The notes under the pieces are model-generated. The model saw only the letters and a list, made by a program, of their open reading frames with translations, had not been told where the DNA came from and did not search any database. From positions 1 through 40,935 of IMG/VR virus record IMGVR_UViG_3300042147_000001: a stretch of DNA of 40,935 bases; one strand, written 5' to 3'. Positions 25,730 to 32,794 of the stretch are shown piece by piece (within the stretch, counting starts at the first letter, position 1; every line of letters begins with the position of its first letter). A program made the translations under genes and the position numbers. This DNA is from a virus.

Positions 25730-25842
25730 GGCTACATCAACAAAGCAACAACGTTACAAGGTAACAACACGGTGTCCTTAGGGAGACCAGCGAGGCACCC
25801 TTGAGGCGGTCTACATGACGAAGCACGGGACACCTGCAAACC

Positions 25843-25854
25843 GCTCTTTAACAA
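25843..25854 (+). promoter_or_regulatory. boxA-like antitermination element
   Basis: GCTCTTTAACAA, preceded by C, is identical to the core of rRNA-operon boxA (consensus CGCTCTTTA / TGCTCTTTAACA), the RNA site bound by NusB-NusE. It lies in the leader of the host-transcribed early operon, just before a large hairpin. Confidence 0.65.
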
Positions 25855-25866
25855 CCGAATAGCAAC

Positions 25867-25924
25867 GCCCTGCATGTAACTGAAACCTCCGCTGTGAAGC
25901 GTCTCTGAGGTCCTCATGCAGGGC
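25867..25924 (+). ncRNA. structured early leader hairpin
   Basis: GCCCTGCATG (25867-25876) and CATGCAGGGC (25915-25924) form a perfect 10-bp outer stem. Inside, ACCTC/GAGGT and a CGCT-GTGA-AGCG tetraloop hairpin stack. It precedes the first early gene, the position of an RNase III processing site in T7; it may also be the partner structure of the boxA element. Confidence 0.7.
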
Positions 25925-26031
25925 AGTGAAGTGAAGATGTAAACCAGAGGGTTCTCGTGTATTCGAGCTGTATGCACGGGGATTGTGAGAGCCTTCGACT
26001 GTACATCTACAGGCAACAGAGGCAACGCAAC

Positions 26032-26202
26032 ATGACCAGACAGCAAATGCAATGGGCTGAGCAACACGACTGGTTCGTAAGTGCTGGCGGTATCAAGCAC
26101 AAGCCATTCAGTTGGGTCGTCAAGGTCCGACCATCCTTTGAGGGCGACACTGAGACGGTCTTCAAGGACTATCAGAAACTCCGCAACTGGGCAGGGTACT
26201 AA
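26032..26202 (+). CDS. early protein, unknown function
   Basis: A 56-residue protein (MTRQQMQWAEQHDWFVS at the N-terminus, KDYQKLRNWAGY at the C-terminus), the first early gene after the leader hairpin. Rich in Trp and Gln; no known motif. Two starts are possible: ATG 26032 with AGAGG at 26018-26022, or in-frame GTG 25957 with AGAGGG at 25946-25951, which would add 25 residues (an Arg/Cys/Tyr-rich segment). In T7-like phages the first early gene often blocks host restriction (Ocr), but this protein is not an acidic Ocr-like DNA mimic. No function is assigned. Confidence 0.65.
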   Translation: MTRQQMQWAEQHDWFVSAGGIKHKPFSWVVKVRPSFEGDTETVFKDYQKLRNWAGY

Positions 26203-26204
26203 CC

Positions 26205-26453
26205 ATGAGCCAACGCACACAAGCCCTTCAGGCGGCCTTAGAGGACCTCTCCCAGCGCATCAAGCTGGCAGTGAATGCCCATGAGGCCGCTAAGTCTACC
26301 TTCAGCCGCTTTGAGGGCCCTGCAAGCCATCCCATGTGGCAGACGCTAAGGGACGAGGTAGACAGCACCTTGACACATCAACGGGTCTTACAGGCCCATT
26401 GGCACCGCACCAAAGCGGATCTGTTAGAAGCCCTCAACGCTGATAAGGAATGA
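26205..26453 (+). CDS. early helical protein, unknown function
   Basis: An 82-residue protein starting two bases after the previous stop. The composition (ALQAALEDLSQRIKLAVNAHEAAK, then LTHQRVLQAHW) suggests two long helices, perhaps a coiled coil. Only a weak ribosome site (AGGG at 26193-26196) is visible, so translation may be coupled to the preceding gene. No family recognised. Confidence 0.7.
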   Translation: MSQRTQALQAALEDLSQRIKLAVNAHEAAKSTFSRFEGPASHPMWQTLRDEVDSTLTHQRVLQAHWHRTKADLLEALNADKE

Positions 26454-26458
26454 CGCAC

Positions 26459-26734
26459 ATGAAGCTCTCTGAACTCAATACAGCCGCACTGCAAGCCCTT
26501 TGGCTCTGCGCCAACGCTGAGGAAATCGAGGTGCATCACACCCTGGCTCACTTCTCGGTCGACATCGAGCACCGTGGGTTGGCCTATGCAGTGGGCCGCA
26601 ATGGCAACTGGCAGGGTCCTTACTGGGTCCGTGAGGACTCCACTGGGATCATCTTTCGGGGACCACTGGGTCACATCAAGGAGATGATTAAGCTCTGCTC
26701 TGCTGCTCACCACGAACCACATGCAATCAAATGA
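26459..26734 (+). CDS. early protein, unknown function
   Basis: A 91-residue protein. ATG 26459 is chosen because TAAGGA at 26444-26449 lies nine bases upstream; the in-frame ATG at 26450 would touch that site and overlap the previous stop. The sequence has an HTLAHFSVDIEHRGLAYAVGR middle and a Trp-containing NWQGPYWVRE segment, suggesting a small alpha/beta fold. It is the last gene of the first early cluster; a hairpin module follows. Confidence 0.7.
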   Translation: MKLSELNTAALQALWLCANAEEIEVHHTLAHFSVDIEHRGLAYAVGRNGNWQGPYWVREDSTGIIFRGPLGHIKEMIKLCSAAHHEPHAIK

Positions 26735-26755
26735 GGCCAGTTAGCTGGCGAGGGC

Positions 26756-26800
26756 ATCCACTTATGGGCATCTTAACGGTGTCCCATAGGGGAACAACTC
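26756..26800 (+). repeat. early intergenic hairpin module, copy 1
   Basis: ATCCACTTATGGGC..., stem TATGGG(CA)/(TG)TCCCATA with one bulge, then AGGGGAACAACTC. It shares its flanks (ATCCACT before, ATAGGGGAACAAC after) with copies at 27187 and 27716. A likely RNA-processing (RNase III-type) or translation-control site. Confidence 0.65.
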
Positions 26801-26827
26801 GAAACCAACGCAACCAAGGACATCACT

Positions 26828-27184
26828 ATGCACCCAACATACAAGACCGAAGCGGTAGCCAAGCTGGCCCAAGAGATCAAGGCCGAAGGGTTCCGCGTGT
26901 TCATCGCTCACAGCGGCACCTATGGGTTCTACACGGACCCTGAAGGCTCCCGAGTGACCTCCTTCCAATACGACCTGGGAGGCTTCAAGTTCTCCGGTAA
27001 CTACAAGACGGACCAGCCTCGCACCACGGGCACCGGTTGGGTGGTTCTCAACGGCACCTTCAAGGACATGCACGCCGAGTATCCGCCAGCATGGGCAACC
27101 AGAGGCGCTAAGTGGTCCTTCACGACCCTGGCGCAGCACCTCGCCACCTACCAAGCATCCTCACGCTACACCGAACTGGAGTGA
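26828..27184 (+). CDS. early protein, unknown function
   Basis: A 118-residue protein with AAGGA at 26816-26820 before ATG 26828. The sequence reads as an alternating strand-helix protein (FRVFIAHSGTYGFYTDPEGSR, then FQYDLGGFKFSGNYK), with a helical C-terminus; no enzyme motif or membrane segment. It stands alone between two hairpin modules, so it is probably translated from its own processed mRNA. I recognise no characterised family. Confidence 0.75.
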   Translation: MHPTYKTEAVAKLAQEIKAEGFRVFIAHSGTYGFYTDPEGSRVTSFQYDLGGFKFSGNYKTDQPRTTGTGWVVLNGTFKDMHAEYPPAWATRGAKWSFTTLAQHLATYQASSRYTELE

Positions 27185-27186
27185 CT

Positions 27187-27230
27187 ATCCACTGCTGGGC
27201 CTTCCATTGAGGGCTCATAGGGGAACCATC
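27187..27230 (+). repeat. early intergenic hairpin module, copy 2
   Basis: ATCCACTGC, stem TGGGCC/GGGCTCA around TTCCATTGA, then TAGGGGAACCATC. Related to the modules at 26756 and 27716. Confidence 0.65.
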
Positions 27231-27255
27231 ACCAACCGCATAAAGGAACATCACA

Positions 27256-27690
27256 ATGCAAGCAATCGTCTGTAAGTACCTGCGCCCAACTGACACCAAA
27301 GGGCCTCGCGTCAAGGCTGTCTGCGCCGCTGGCTCGTTCACTGTTGGCTACCATAGCTCCGACCGCTCAGATCCTCACTTGGACGCCGCCGAGGGCCTCT
27401 GTAAGAAACTCGGTTGGGTCTCCGCACCTAACAACCTGTACACCGAGTTGGTCCGTGGTGACCTGCCTAACGGTGACGTAGTGTTCACCTTCATTCCTGA
27501 GGCGTTCCACAAGGCCAAGCAGGCGATCTTTGAGGCTCGCTTAGCCATCTCCAAGGGTGAGAACAACGGCAACCCTCATGGGCGTCCCTGGGGCAAGTCA
27601 ATCACGCAACTGACCGATGACGAAGTGGGTCTCTGGAATGATGAATACGAGACCTTCAAGGCCGTCAACTGGGACCGGGTGAAGCCATGA
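27256..27690 (+). CDS. early protein, unknown function (phage-conserved type)
   Basis: A 144-residue protein with AAAGGA at 27241-27246 before ATG 27256. The N-terminus (MQAIVCKYLxPTxTKGxRVKAxCxAG) resembles small proteins I associate with many unrelated phages (pattern KYL-x-x-T-x-x-x-GxRxKA), whose role is unknown. The middle has LPNGDVVFTFIPEAFHKA and the C-terminus contains a Trp-rich WNDEYETFKAVNWD. No catalytic motif is visible. It lies between hairpin modules 2 and 3. Confidence 0.75.
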   Translation: MQAIVCKYLRPTDTKGPRVKAVCAAGSFTVGYHSSDRSDPHLDAAEGLCKKLGWVSAPNNLYTELVRGDLPNGDVVFTFIPEAFHKAKQAIFEARLAISKGENNGNPHGRPWGKSITQLTDDEVGLWNDEYETFKAVNWDRVKP

Positions 27691-27715
27691 GCTAATCCTC
27701 TGATCAAGTCGAGTG

Positions 27716-27759
27716 ATTCACTGTAGAGCCTTCCTTTGAGGGCTCTATGGGAACAACTC
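27716..27759 (+). repeat. early intergenic hairpin module, copy 3
   Basis: ATTCACTG, perfect 7-bp stem TAGAGCC/GGCTCTA, then TGGGAACAACTC. The best-formed of the three related modules. Confidence 0.7.
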
Positions 27760-27830
27760 ACAGTTAGTTCATCCGCTCTCCTACGCCAGCCACCTAAGGT
27801 TGGTCTATATGAAATGGAAGATCCTTCTCT

Positions 27831-28406
27831 ATGATTCCGCAACGTTACAACCGCACCAACTTCGTAACATCCGCTGTCGCTGTCAAGATTCTGAAGGCAA
27901 TGCAAGGGGCCCTCAAGGATGGCCTTCAGCACTACGTCGAGAACAAGCGTGGGCAACGCTGGCTCCGTGTGTGCATTCAGTCCGTCGATGGCTCTGACAA
28001 CCGTTTCACCTTCAAGTTCCATGCAGGCAACGGGCAAGACGTAGGCCACCTGATCCTACAAGCACTGTTCGTCTGGAGTGACGACCTTGAACGTGAGTTC
28101 TCAGTGCTGATGGGTGAACTTTACCGCTTGACAAATCATCCGTACACCCTTGCACGACGGAAGGTAGCTCAAGAAGTCGTAGAGGCAGCCGATAAGGCAG
28201 CCCGCGAGCACCTCGAATCCATAGGCGTGACCCATGTGTTCCGGTCCCCGAACGGCTTCACCGTGCTCGGTCGATATGCACGCAACTGGCTGGGACGCAA
28301 GGGTTTCCTTGTGGTGGCCGATGAGTTCGGTCGGGCTGTCTCGAAGCAATACCGCCTAACCGCTGAGGCGTATCTCTATGGGTCCTCGAAGGGGATCGCA
28401 GCATGA
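27831..28406 (+). CDS. early protein, unknown function
   Basis: A 191-residue protein, the largest of the early unknowns. ATG 27831 follows GGAAG (27816-27820) at a spacing of about 10. The N-terminal half contains KILKAMQGALKDGLQHYVENK, the centre a helical AQEVVEAADKAAREHLESIGV, and the C-terminus FRSPNGFTVLGRYARNWLGRKGFLVV, which is basic and could bind nucleic acid. No kinase signature is present, so it does not look like T7 gp0.7. Its stop overlaps the next start (ATGA). Confidence 0.75.
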   Translation: MIPQRYNRTNFVTSAVAVKILKAMQGALKDGLQHYVENKRGQRWLRVCIQSVDGSDNRFTFKFHAGNGQDVGHLILQALFVWSDDLEREFSVLMGELYRLTNHPYTLARRKVAQEVVEAADKAAREHLESIGVTHVFRSPNGFTVLGRYARNWLGRKGFLVVADEFGRAVSKQYRLTAEAYLYGSSKGIAA

Positions 28407-28609
28407 GCCTACACACCAACTACCAGCCGTCCCGTAAGGGCCTGATCGACAAACAGATCGAAGACGCAAAGGTCCTCAGGGCTGTCCGCAACCACTTCAA
28501 GAAGGAAGAGTTTGGAGGGATGCATAGCCTGATCGCCAAGATGCAACACCAGCGCCTCCGCTACAGCGATCAGGGCGACTTTACTCGCTGCTACCGGGGA
28601 GGGTTCTGA
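28403..28609 (+). CDS. small basic early protein
   Basis: A 68-residue protein rich in Lys, Arg and His (for example NHFKKEEFGGMHSLIAKMQHQRLRY). It begins at an ATGA overlap with the preceding gene and is followed one base later by the next gene, so these three are one translational unit. No family recognised; the charge suggests nucleic-acid or acidic-protein binding, which is inference only. Confidence 0.7.
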   Translation: MSLHTNYQPSRKGLIDKQIEDAKVLRAVRNHFKKEEFGGMHSLIAKMQHQRLRYSDQGDFTRCYRGGF

Positions 28610-28610
28610 T

Positions 28611-29171
28611 ATGAAGGTTGACTTCCGCAACCGGGTGTATCCAGACCCAATCCTCAAGGCCCTCAAGTTCCGCGCATCGTGGCCTGACCCTGGGTCGTAT
28701 AGGCTCATTAAGGCCCGTGAGGTGATCTTTGAGCTGGGGCTGGGCCCATGCGGTAAGCACGTCCTTGCGCTGGCCTACGAGGTCGATGAGCACCTCTTGA
28801 AGGTGACCCAGACGTCACGCCAACCGGATGACCTGGAGCCTCCTACAGAGGGTCTCAGTGCCATCTACAAGCTTCAGAAGCATGATCTGGCAAGGCGCCT
28901 GGAACGGCCTCTTCGAACTGGGATGAAACCGGGGAAGACGCACACAACAGGGTGGTGGATCTTCAAGTCCACTTGGAGTGAGCCGCCGATGCTCACACTT
29001 GAGCAACCTGAGCCACACCCTGACACCCTGACGATGGCCGAAGTGATCGACCTTCAAGTGATCGAACAGGCCCACAAGAAGGCATATCAGGAATGGCGAG
29101 ATCGCCTCGAAGTTAAGACCTTTGTCTACAAGATGTCCGACGTTCACGGCAGGATCGAAGCTACTCGGTAA
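28611..29171 (+). CDS. early protein, unknown function
   Basis: A 186-residue protein, last of the early block before the RNA polymerase promoter. GGGGAGGG (28598-28605) lies upstream of ATG 28611. Features: a basic N-terminus (MKVDFRNRVYPD), a region REVIFELGLGPCGKHVLALAYEVDEHLL, and a helical C-terminus with LQVIEQAHKKAYQEWRDRLEVK. It has no protein kinase motifs and does not resemble T7 gp0.7. Its place directly before gene 1 makes a host-takeover role likely, but nothing in the sequence defines it. Confidence 0.75.
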   Translation: MKVDFRNRVYPDPILKALKFRASWPDPGSYRLIKAREVIFELGLGPCGKHVLALAYEVDEHLLKVTQTSRQPDDLEPPTEGLSAIYKLQKHDLARRLERPLRTGMKPGKTHTTGWWIFKSTWSEPPMLTLEQPEPHPDTLTMAEVIDLQVIEQAHKKAYQEWRDRLEVKTFVYKMSDVHGRIEATR

Positions 29172-29181
29172 GCAAGAAAGT

Positions 29182-29204
29182 TAAAACCCCTCACTGTTGC
29201 GACA
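29182..29204 (+). promoter_or_regulatory. phage promoter upstream of gene 1 (middle type)
   Basis: TAAAACCCCTCACTGTT with +1 G at 29199 (GCGACA). G at -3, unlike the late promoters. It would let the phage polymerase transcribe its own gene, and it borders AT-rich, origin-like DNA. Confidence 0.93.
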
Positions 29205-29317
29205 CACTCTGAGGGGCTGTTCCTAAAAGACATCTTAAAGATTCTTAAAGACCTCTCAGAGATAAACCCTAATAGATAAAACCTATTAGATCATAATCTC
29301 TAAGAGAATCTTAAAGA
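29205..29317 (+). other. AT-rich inverted-repeat region, candidate replication origin
   Basis: Between the promoter at 29182 and gene 1 lies about 110 bases of markedly AT-rich DNA without a gene. It contains CTCTGAG (29207-29213)/CTCAGAG (29255-29261), CTAATAG (29269-29275)/CTATTAG (29283-29289), TCTCTAAGAGA (about 29297-29307) and three CTTAAAGA words. A phage promoter followed by AT-rich DNA is the layout of the T7 primary origin, although in T7 that origin lies after gene 1. Confidence 0.6.
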
Positions 29318-31999
29318 ATGATTCAGGTAACTCCGCGTCACGACTTCAGCGACATCTCCGAATCATCCTCAGCGTTCAACACTCTCTCCAACCTGTACAC
29401 CCTTGAGCTGGCCGCTGAGCAACTGCGGTTAGAGCACGAGGCTTACACACTGGGTGAAGAACGGTTCCACAAGGCCCTTGAGCGCCAAATGGAACGAGGG
29501 GAGTTCGCACAGAACCGGGTCGCAACCCCACTGATCACCGCCCTGGTCCCGTTGCTCTCTAAGGCAATCTCAGAGTGGATCGAGCACCAGACCACGAAGG
29601 TTCGACGGAAGCACGTTGCCATTGGCGCGTTCCAACAGATGAACCCAGACACGATGGCAGCAATCACCGTCAAGTGGGTCGTGAACATGCTCGCCCTGCG
29701 CCGCACTGGTGGCTCAAGGGAGTCCGCTCCGACCGTCACAGAGATGGCGATCAGCGTAGGCGGTGCCCTTGAAGATGAGGCCCGCTTCGGTCGTATCCGC
29801 TCACTCGAAAAGCAACACTTCGAAAAGCACATTGCCAAGGCTCTGGCCCAGCGCAACGGGATGACCTACAAGAAGGCGTACATGGAGAAGGTCGAGCAGT
29901 CCATGCTTGACAAAGGCGAGCTTCAACAGGAATGGGTCGAGTGGAACATTGCAGATGCTGATGTCCGGTTCCATATGGGCATCCGAATGTTAGAGCTGCT
30001 GATCGAATCGACCCAACTGATTGAGGTCAAGCGCCAGTTTGCCGGTGACAAGAAGGCAGACGGTGAGTATGTCCACATGAAACCTGAGTGGGCCGACAAG
30101 ATCAATGAGCGGGCCTATTCTCTGGCCGGTATCTCACCTCAGTTCCAACCATGTGTCGTCCCGCCGAAACCTTGGAAGGGTCTGCAAGGTGGTGGCTACT
30201 GGGCGAAGGGCCGCAAGCCGGTGACCCTGATCCGCTTAGGGACCAAGAAGGCTGTCAAGCGCTACCGTGACGTGCACATGCCTCAGGTCATTAAGGCGGT
30301 TAACATCGCCCAACAGACCGCATGGAAGGTGAACGAGAAGGTCCTCGAAGTCGCCAATGCGGTGATCCAATGGAAGAACGTTCAGATCAAGGAGTTCCCA
30401 ACAACGGAACGCCAAGAGTTGCCCATTAAGCCGCACGACATCGACACCAACGAGGAAGCCCTCAAGGCGTGGAAGAAGGAAGCCGCTGGGGTTTACCGCA
30501 AGGACTCCGCAAGGGTCTCTCGGCGGTTGGCCTACGAGTTCGCCCTGGAACAAGCCAACAAGTTCAGCGGCTACGATGCGATCTACTTCCCTTACAACCT
30601 CGATTGGCGTGGCCGAGTCTATGCGATCCCTGCATTCAATCCTCAGTCCAACGACATGACGAAGGGGATCTTGCAGGCAGCCCAAGGGGAACCTGTGGGC
30701 GAGGAAGGAATTCAATGGCTCATGATTCACGGGGCCAACACTGCGGGGGTCGATAAGGTCCCCTTTCCAGAACGCAAGCAATGGGTATTGGACAATGAAG
30801 ATCTCATCCTCGGATGCGCTGAAGATCCCCTCAACAACACTTCTTGGATGCAGATGGACTCTCCATTCTGTTTCCTCGCATTCTGCTTTGAATGGGCTGG
30901 GGTCGTTCGGGATGGTGCAAACCATGTGTCCGCACTGCCAATCGCCTTTGATGGTAGCTGCTCTGGCATCCAACACTTCTCTGCGATGCTGCGGGATGAG
31001 CGGGGTGGGCGTGCTGTTAACCTTGTGCCTTCTGAACGAGTTCAAGACATTTACAAGCTGGTCTCTGACGAAGTTGAGGCAGCCTTAAAGGTTCTCTCAG
31101 AAACCGGCACGGACGATTGGACCGAAGTGGTCACCGATGAGAAGACCGGTGAGATCAAGGAGATCCGCAAGCTGGGAACAAAAACCCTCAGTATTGCGTG
31201 GCTGACCTACGGGATGTCCCGAAAGGTTACCAAGCGATCCGTTATGACCCTCGCTTATGGATCGAAAGCCTACGGGTTTGCTGATCAGGTCCGTGAGGAC
31301 ATCGTTAAGAAAGCCATCGACAACGACGAAGGCCACATGTTCACCAGTCCAGGGGAAGCCTCCCGGTTCATGGCGGGCCTCATTTGGGACTCTGTGAGTG
31401 TCGTTGTGGTAGCCGCTGTGGAAGCAATGAACTGGCTGCAACGTGCCGCTAAGCTGCTGGCCGCTGAGGTCAAGTGCAAGAAGACCAAAGAGGTCTTGAA
31501 GCCTGCAATGCCTGTCTACTGGACCACGCCTGATGGTTTCCCGGTTTGGCAGGAGTACACGATTCCCGCGACTCGCCGCGTAGACCTCATGTTCCTCGGG
31601 GACATTCGTCTGCAAGCCACGGTGAACCTTCGCGATGACGGCACCAACAAGATCAACGCTCGGAAGCAAGAGAGCGGGATCAGCCCCAACTTTGTCCACT
31701 CACAGGATGGCAGCCACCTTCGCAAGACAGTGGTCCATGCCTACGAGAACTACGGTGTGACCTTCTTCTGCCTCATTCATGACTCCTTTGGGACCATCCC
31801 AGCGAAAGCCGGGGCGATGTTCAAGGCTGTCCGAGAGACGATGGTTGAGACCTACGAGAACCACAACGTGCTGGCTGACTTCCGTGAGCAGTTCATGGAG
31901 CAACTACACGAGACCCAACTTGAAAAGATGCCTGAGCTTCCTTCCATGGGGACTCTGGACATCCGTGAAATCCTAAAATCTGACTTCGCATTCGCCTAA
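29318..31999 (+). CDS. 1: single-subunit phage RNA polymerase (gp1)
   Basis: An 893-residue T7-type RNA polymerase (T7: 883) that transcribes middle and late genes from the ten phage promoters. Catalytic residues are intact: Asp545 in FDGSCSGIQHFSAML, Lys639 and Tyr647 in TKRSVMTLAYG, and Asp822 in HDSFGTIP; the C-terminus is DFAFA. The specificity loop reads RRVDLMFLGDIRLQATVN, with Asp756 at the place of T7 Asn748; T3 polymerase also has Asp there and prefers C at -11/-10, as in these promoters. The ribosome site before ATG 29318 is weak (AAAGA), so translation may be low or depend on leader folding. A promoter-like sequence lies inside the gene near 31179. Confidence 0.98.
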   Translation: MIQVTPRHDFSDISESSSAFNTLSNLYTLELAAEQLRLEHEAYTLGEERFHKALERQMERGEFAQNRVATPLITALVPLLSKAISEWIEHQTTKVRRKHVAIGAFQQMNPDTMAAITVKWVVNMLALRRTGGSRESAPTVTEMAISVGGALEDEARFGRIRSLEKQHFEKHIAKALAQRNGMTYKKAYMEKVEQSMLDKGELQQEWVEWNIADADVRFHMGIRMLELLIESTQLIEVKRQFAGDKKADGEYVHMKPEWADKINERAYSLAGISPQFQPCVVPPKPWKGLQGGGYWAKGRKPVTLIRLGTKKAVKRYRDVHMPQVIKAVNIAQQTAWKVNEKVLEVANAVIQWKNVQIKEFPTTERQELPIKPHDIDTNEEALKAWKKEAAGVYRKDSARVSRRLAYEFALEQANKFSGYDAIYFPYNLDWRGRVYAIPAFNPQSNDMTKGILQAAQGEPVGEEGIQWLMIHGANTAGVDKVPFPERKQWVLDNEDLILGCAEDPLNNTSWMQMDSPFCFLAFCFEWAGVVRDGANHVSALPIAFDGSCSGIQHFSAMLRDERGGRAVNLVPSERVQDIYKLVSDEVEAALKVLSETGTDDWTEVVTDEKTGEIKEIRKLGTKTLSIAWLTYGMSRKVTKRSVMTLAYGSKAYGFADQVREDIVKKAIDNDEGHMFTSPGEASRFMAGLIWDSVSVVVVAAVEAMNWLQRAAKLLAAEVKCKKTKEVLKPAMPVYWTTPDGFPVWQEYTIPATRRVDLMFLGDIRLQATVNLRDDGTNKINARKQESGISPNFVHSQDGSHLRKTVVHAYENYGVTFFCLIHDSFGTIPAKAGAMFKAVRETMVETYENHNVLADFREQFMEQLHETQLEKMPELPSMGTLDIREILKSDFAFA

Positions 32000-32009
32000 A
32001 GGAATCCAA

Positions 32010-32186
32010 ATGAATCGCAGTGAACAAATGCAGTACGCCAACAAGGCCATCCGAATCGTCTCGTTCAACGTGATCGACAAGCCTGGAATGGTTTGCATCG
32101 AGGTCCTCAAGGACCGTCACTCGGGTAAGACGGGAATCCAAATCATTCCCCGCACCGACCTGCTCAACCTCACTATCTTTGCATAA
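32010..32186 (+). CDS. small protein after gene 1, unknown function
   Basis: A 58-residue protein 10 bases after the RNA polymerase gene, with AAAGGA at 31998-32003. It begins MNRSEQMQYANKAIR and has strand-like patches (VCIEVLKDRHSG, GIQIIPRTDLL), suggesting a small beta-rich fold. The same gap in T7 holds gene 1.1 and neighbours, but no T7 match is seen. Good ribosome site and close packing between two real genes support it. Confidence 0.65.
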   Translation: MNRSEQMQYANKAIRIVSFNVIDKPGMVCIEVLKDRHSGKTGIQIIPRTDLLNLTIFA

Positions 32187-32199
32187 GGAAACTATTCGC

Positions 32200-32334
32200 A
32201 TGATCGCTAACTTCGAGAAGACCCGTAAGAACGCCCCACGTCGCAACGCTGACGAGATGGAGGCCATTCGGTCCCGCAAGTGCAAGCTCAACAAATCGAA
32301 CCGCCCTCAACGTGCTCAATGGGAGACCCTGTAA
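32200..32334 (+). CDS. 1.1: gp1.1-like small basic protein
   Basis: A 44-residue, strongly basic protein resembling T7 gp1.1 (42 residues): both have NFEK near the start, a central run of basic residues with KxxKLNKxxR, and a Trp near the C-terminus. AAGGAA at 32185-32190 precedes ATG 32200. The position after gene 1 fits. Role unknown in T7; the charge suggests nucleic-acid binding. Confidence 0.7.
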   Translation: MIANFEKTRKNAPRRNADEMEAIRSRKCKLNKSNRPQRAQWETL

Positions 32335-32336
32335 TC

Positions 32337-32783
32337 ATGCAAGTTATCGTAAGCGCCACCTCGTCCAAGGTCGAAGACCTGATCCTGATCGAAACCACCA
32401 CCACCATCGGTGACCAAGTGACCTCGCACCGTACCGGATACGATGCTGCTGAGCTGATGGACAACCGCTTCCTGAGCGGTGACCTTGAGACTCGCATCGA
32501 AGCCCTCCGCCTGGGCGCTGAGGCTGTCACTGTGCGTGCCGTTGAGGCCCACTTTAAGACCCTCATGAAGGTTCTCCAGAAGGAACCTGAGGTCACCGAA
32601 GTGGTTGTCCCAGAGTCTGGTGAAACAGGCCGCGTGGAAAGCTCTAAGGATGGTTTTGTAGTCGTCCCAGAGGTGGCATCGAAGAAGACCCGTGCCAAGA
32701 AGGTATCGAAGGGAACTCCTAAAGAGATCCTTGAGGCCGCTGACAAGATTGTCGCTTTCGAAACCCCTGCCGAATCCAAATAA
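32337..32783 (+). CDS. unknown protein upstream of ligase
   Basis: A 148-residue protein two bases after the 1.1-like gene. The first ~85 residues look folded (MQVIVSATSSKVEDLILIETTTT, then LETRIEALRLGAEAVTVRAVEAHFKTLMKVL); residues ~90-148 are Glu, Val, Lys and Ser-rich and probably flexible. No catalytic motif. It is not T7 gp1.2 by sequence although it sits in the 1.1-1.3 interval. GGGAG at 32320-32324 is a distant ribosome site, so coupling to the upstream gene is likely. Confidence 0.75.
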   Translation: MQVIVSATSSKVEDLILIETTTTIGDQVTSHRTGYDAAELMDNRFLSGDLETRIEALRLGAEAVTVRAVEAHFKTLMKVLQKEPEVTEVVVPESGETGRVESSKDGFVVVPEVASKKTRAKKVSKGTPKEILEAADKIVAFETPAESK

Positions 32784-32794
32784 GGAAGCAACTC

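Larger units (their letters stand above)
25501..25866 (+). other. non-coding early promoter region
   Basis: No gene is seen. It holds two host-type promoters (separate entries) and a boxA-like element. Both promoters run into similar initial transcribed sequence (GGCCACATCAACAA and GGCTACATCAACAA), so the unit appears duplicated about 178 bases apart. This is the counterpart of the A1-A3 region of T7. Confidence 0.7.

Noticed and set aside
24845-26031. Possible tRNA or CRISPR array in the repeat-rich non-coding region
   Set aside because: No cloverleaf with T-loop consensus and no regularly spaced identical repeats; the words are short and irregular as in T7 genome ends.
29318-31999. Possibility that the element is a prophage or plasmid
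   Set aside because: No integrase, repressor, attachment site or partition genes; the gene set is that of a strictly lytic T7-like phage.
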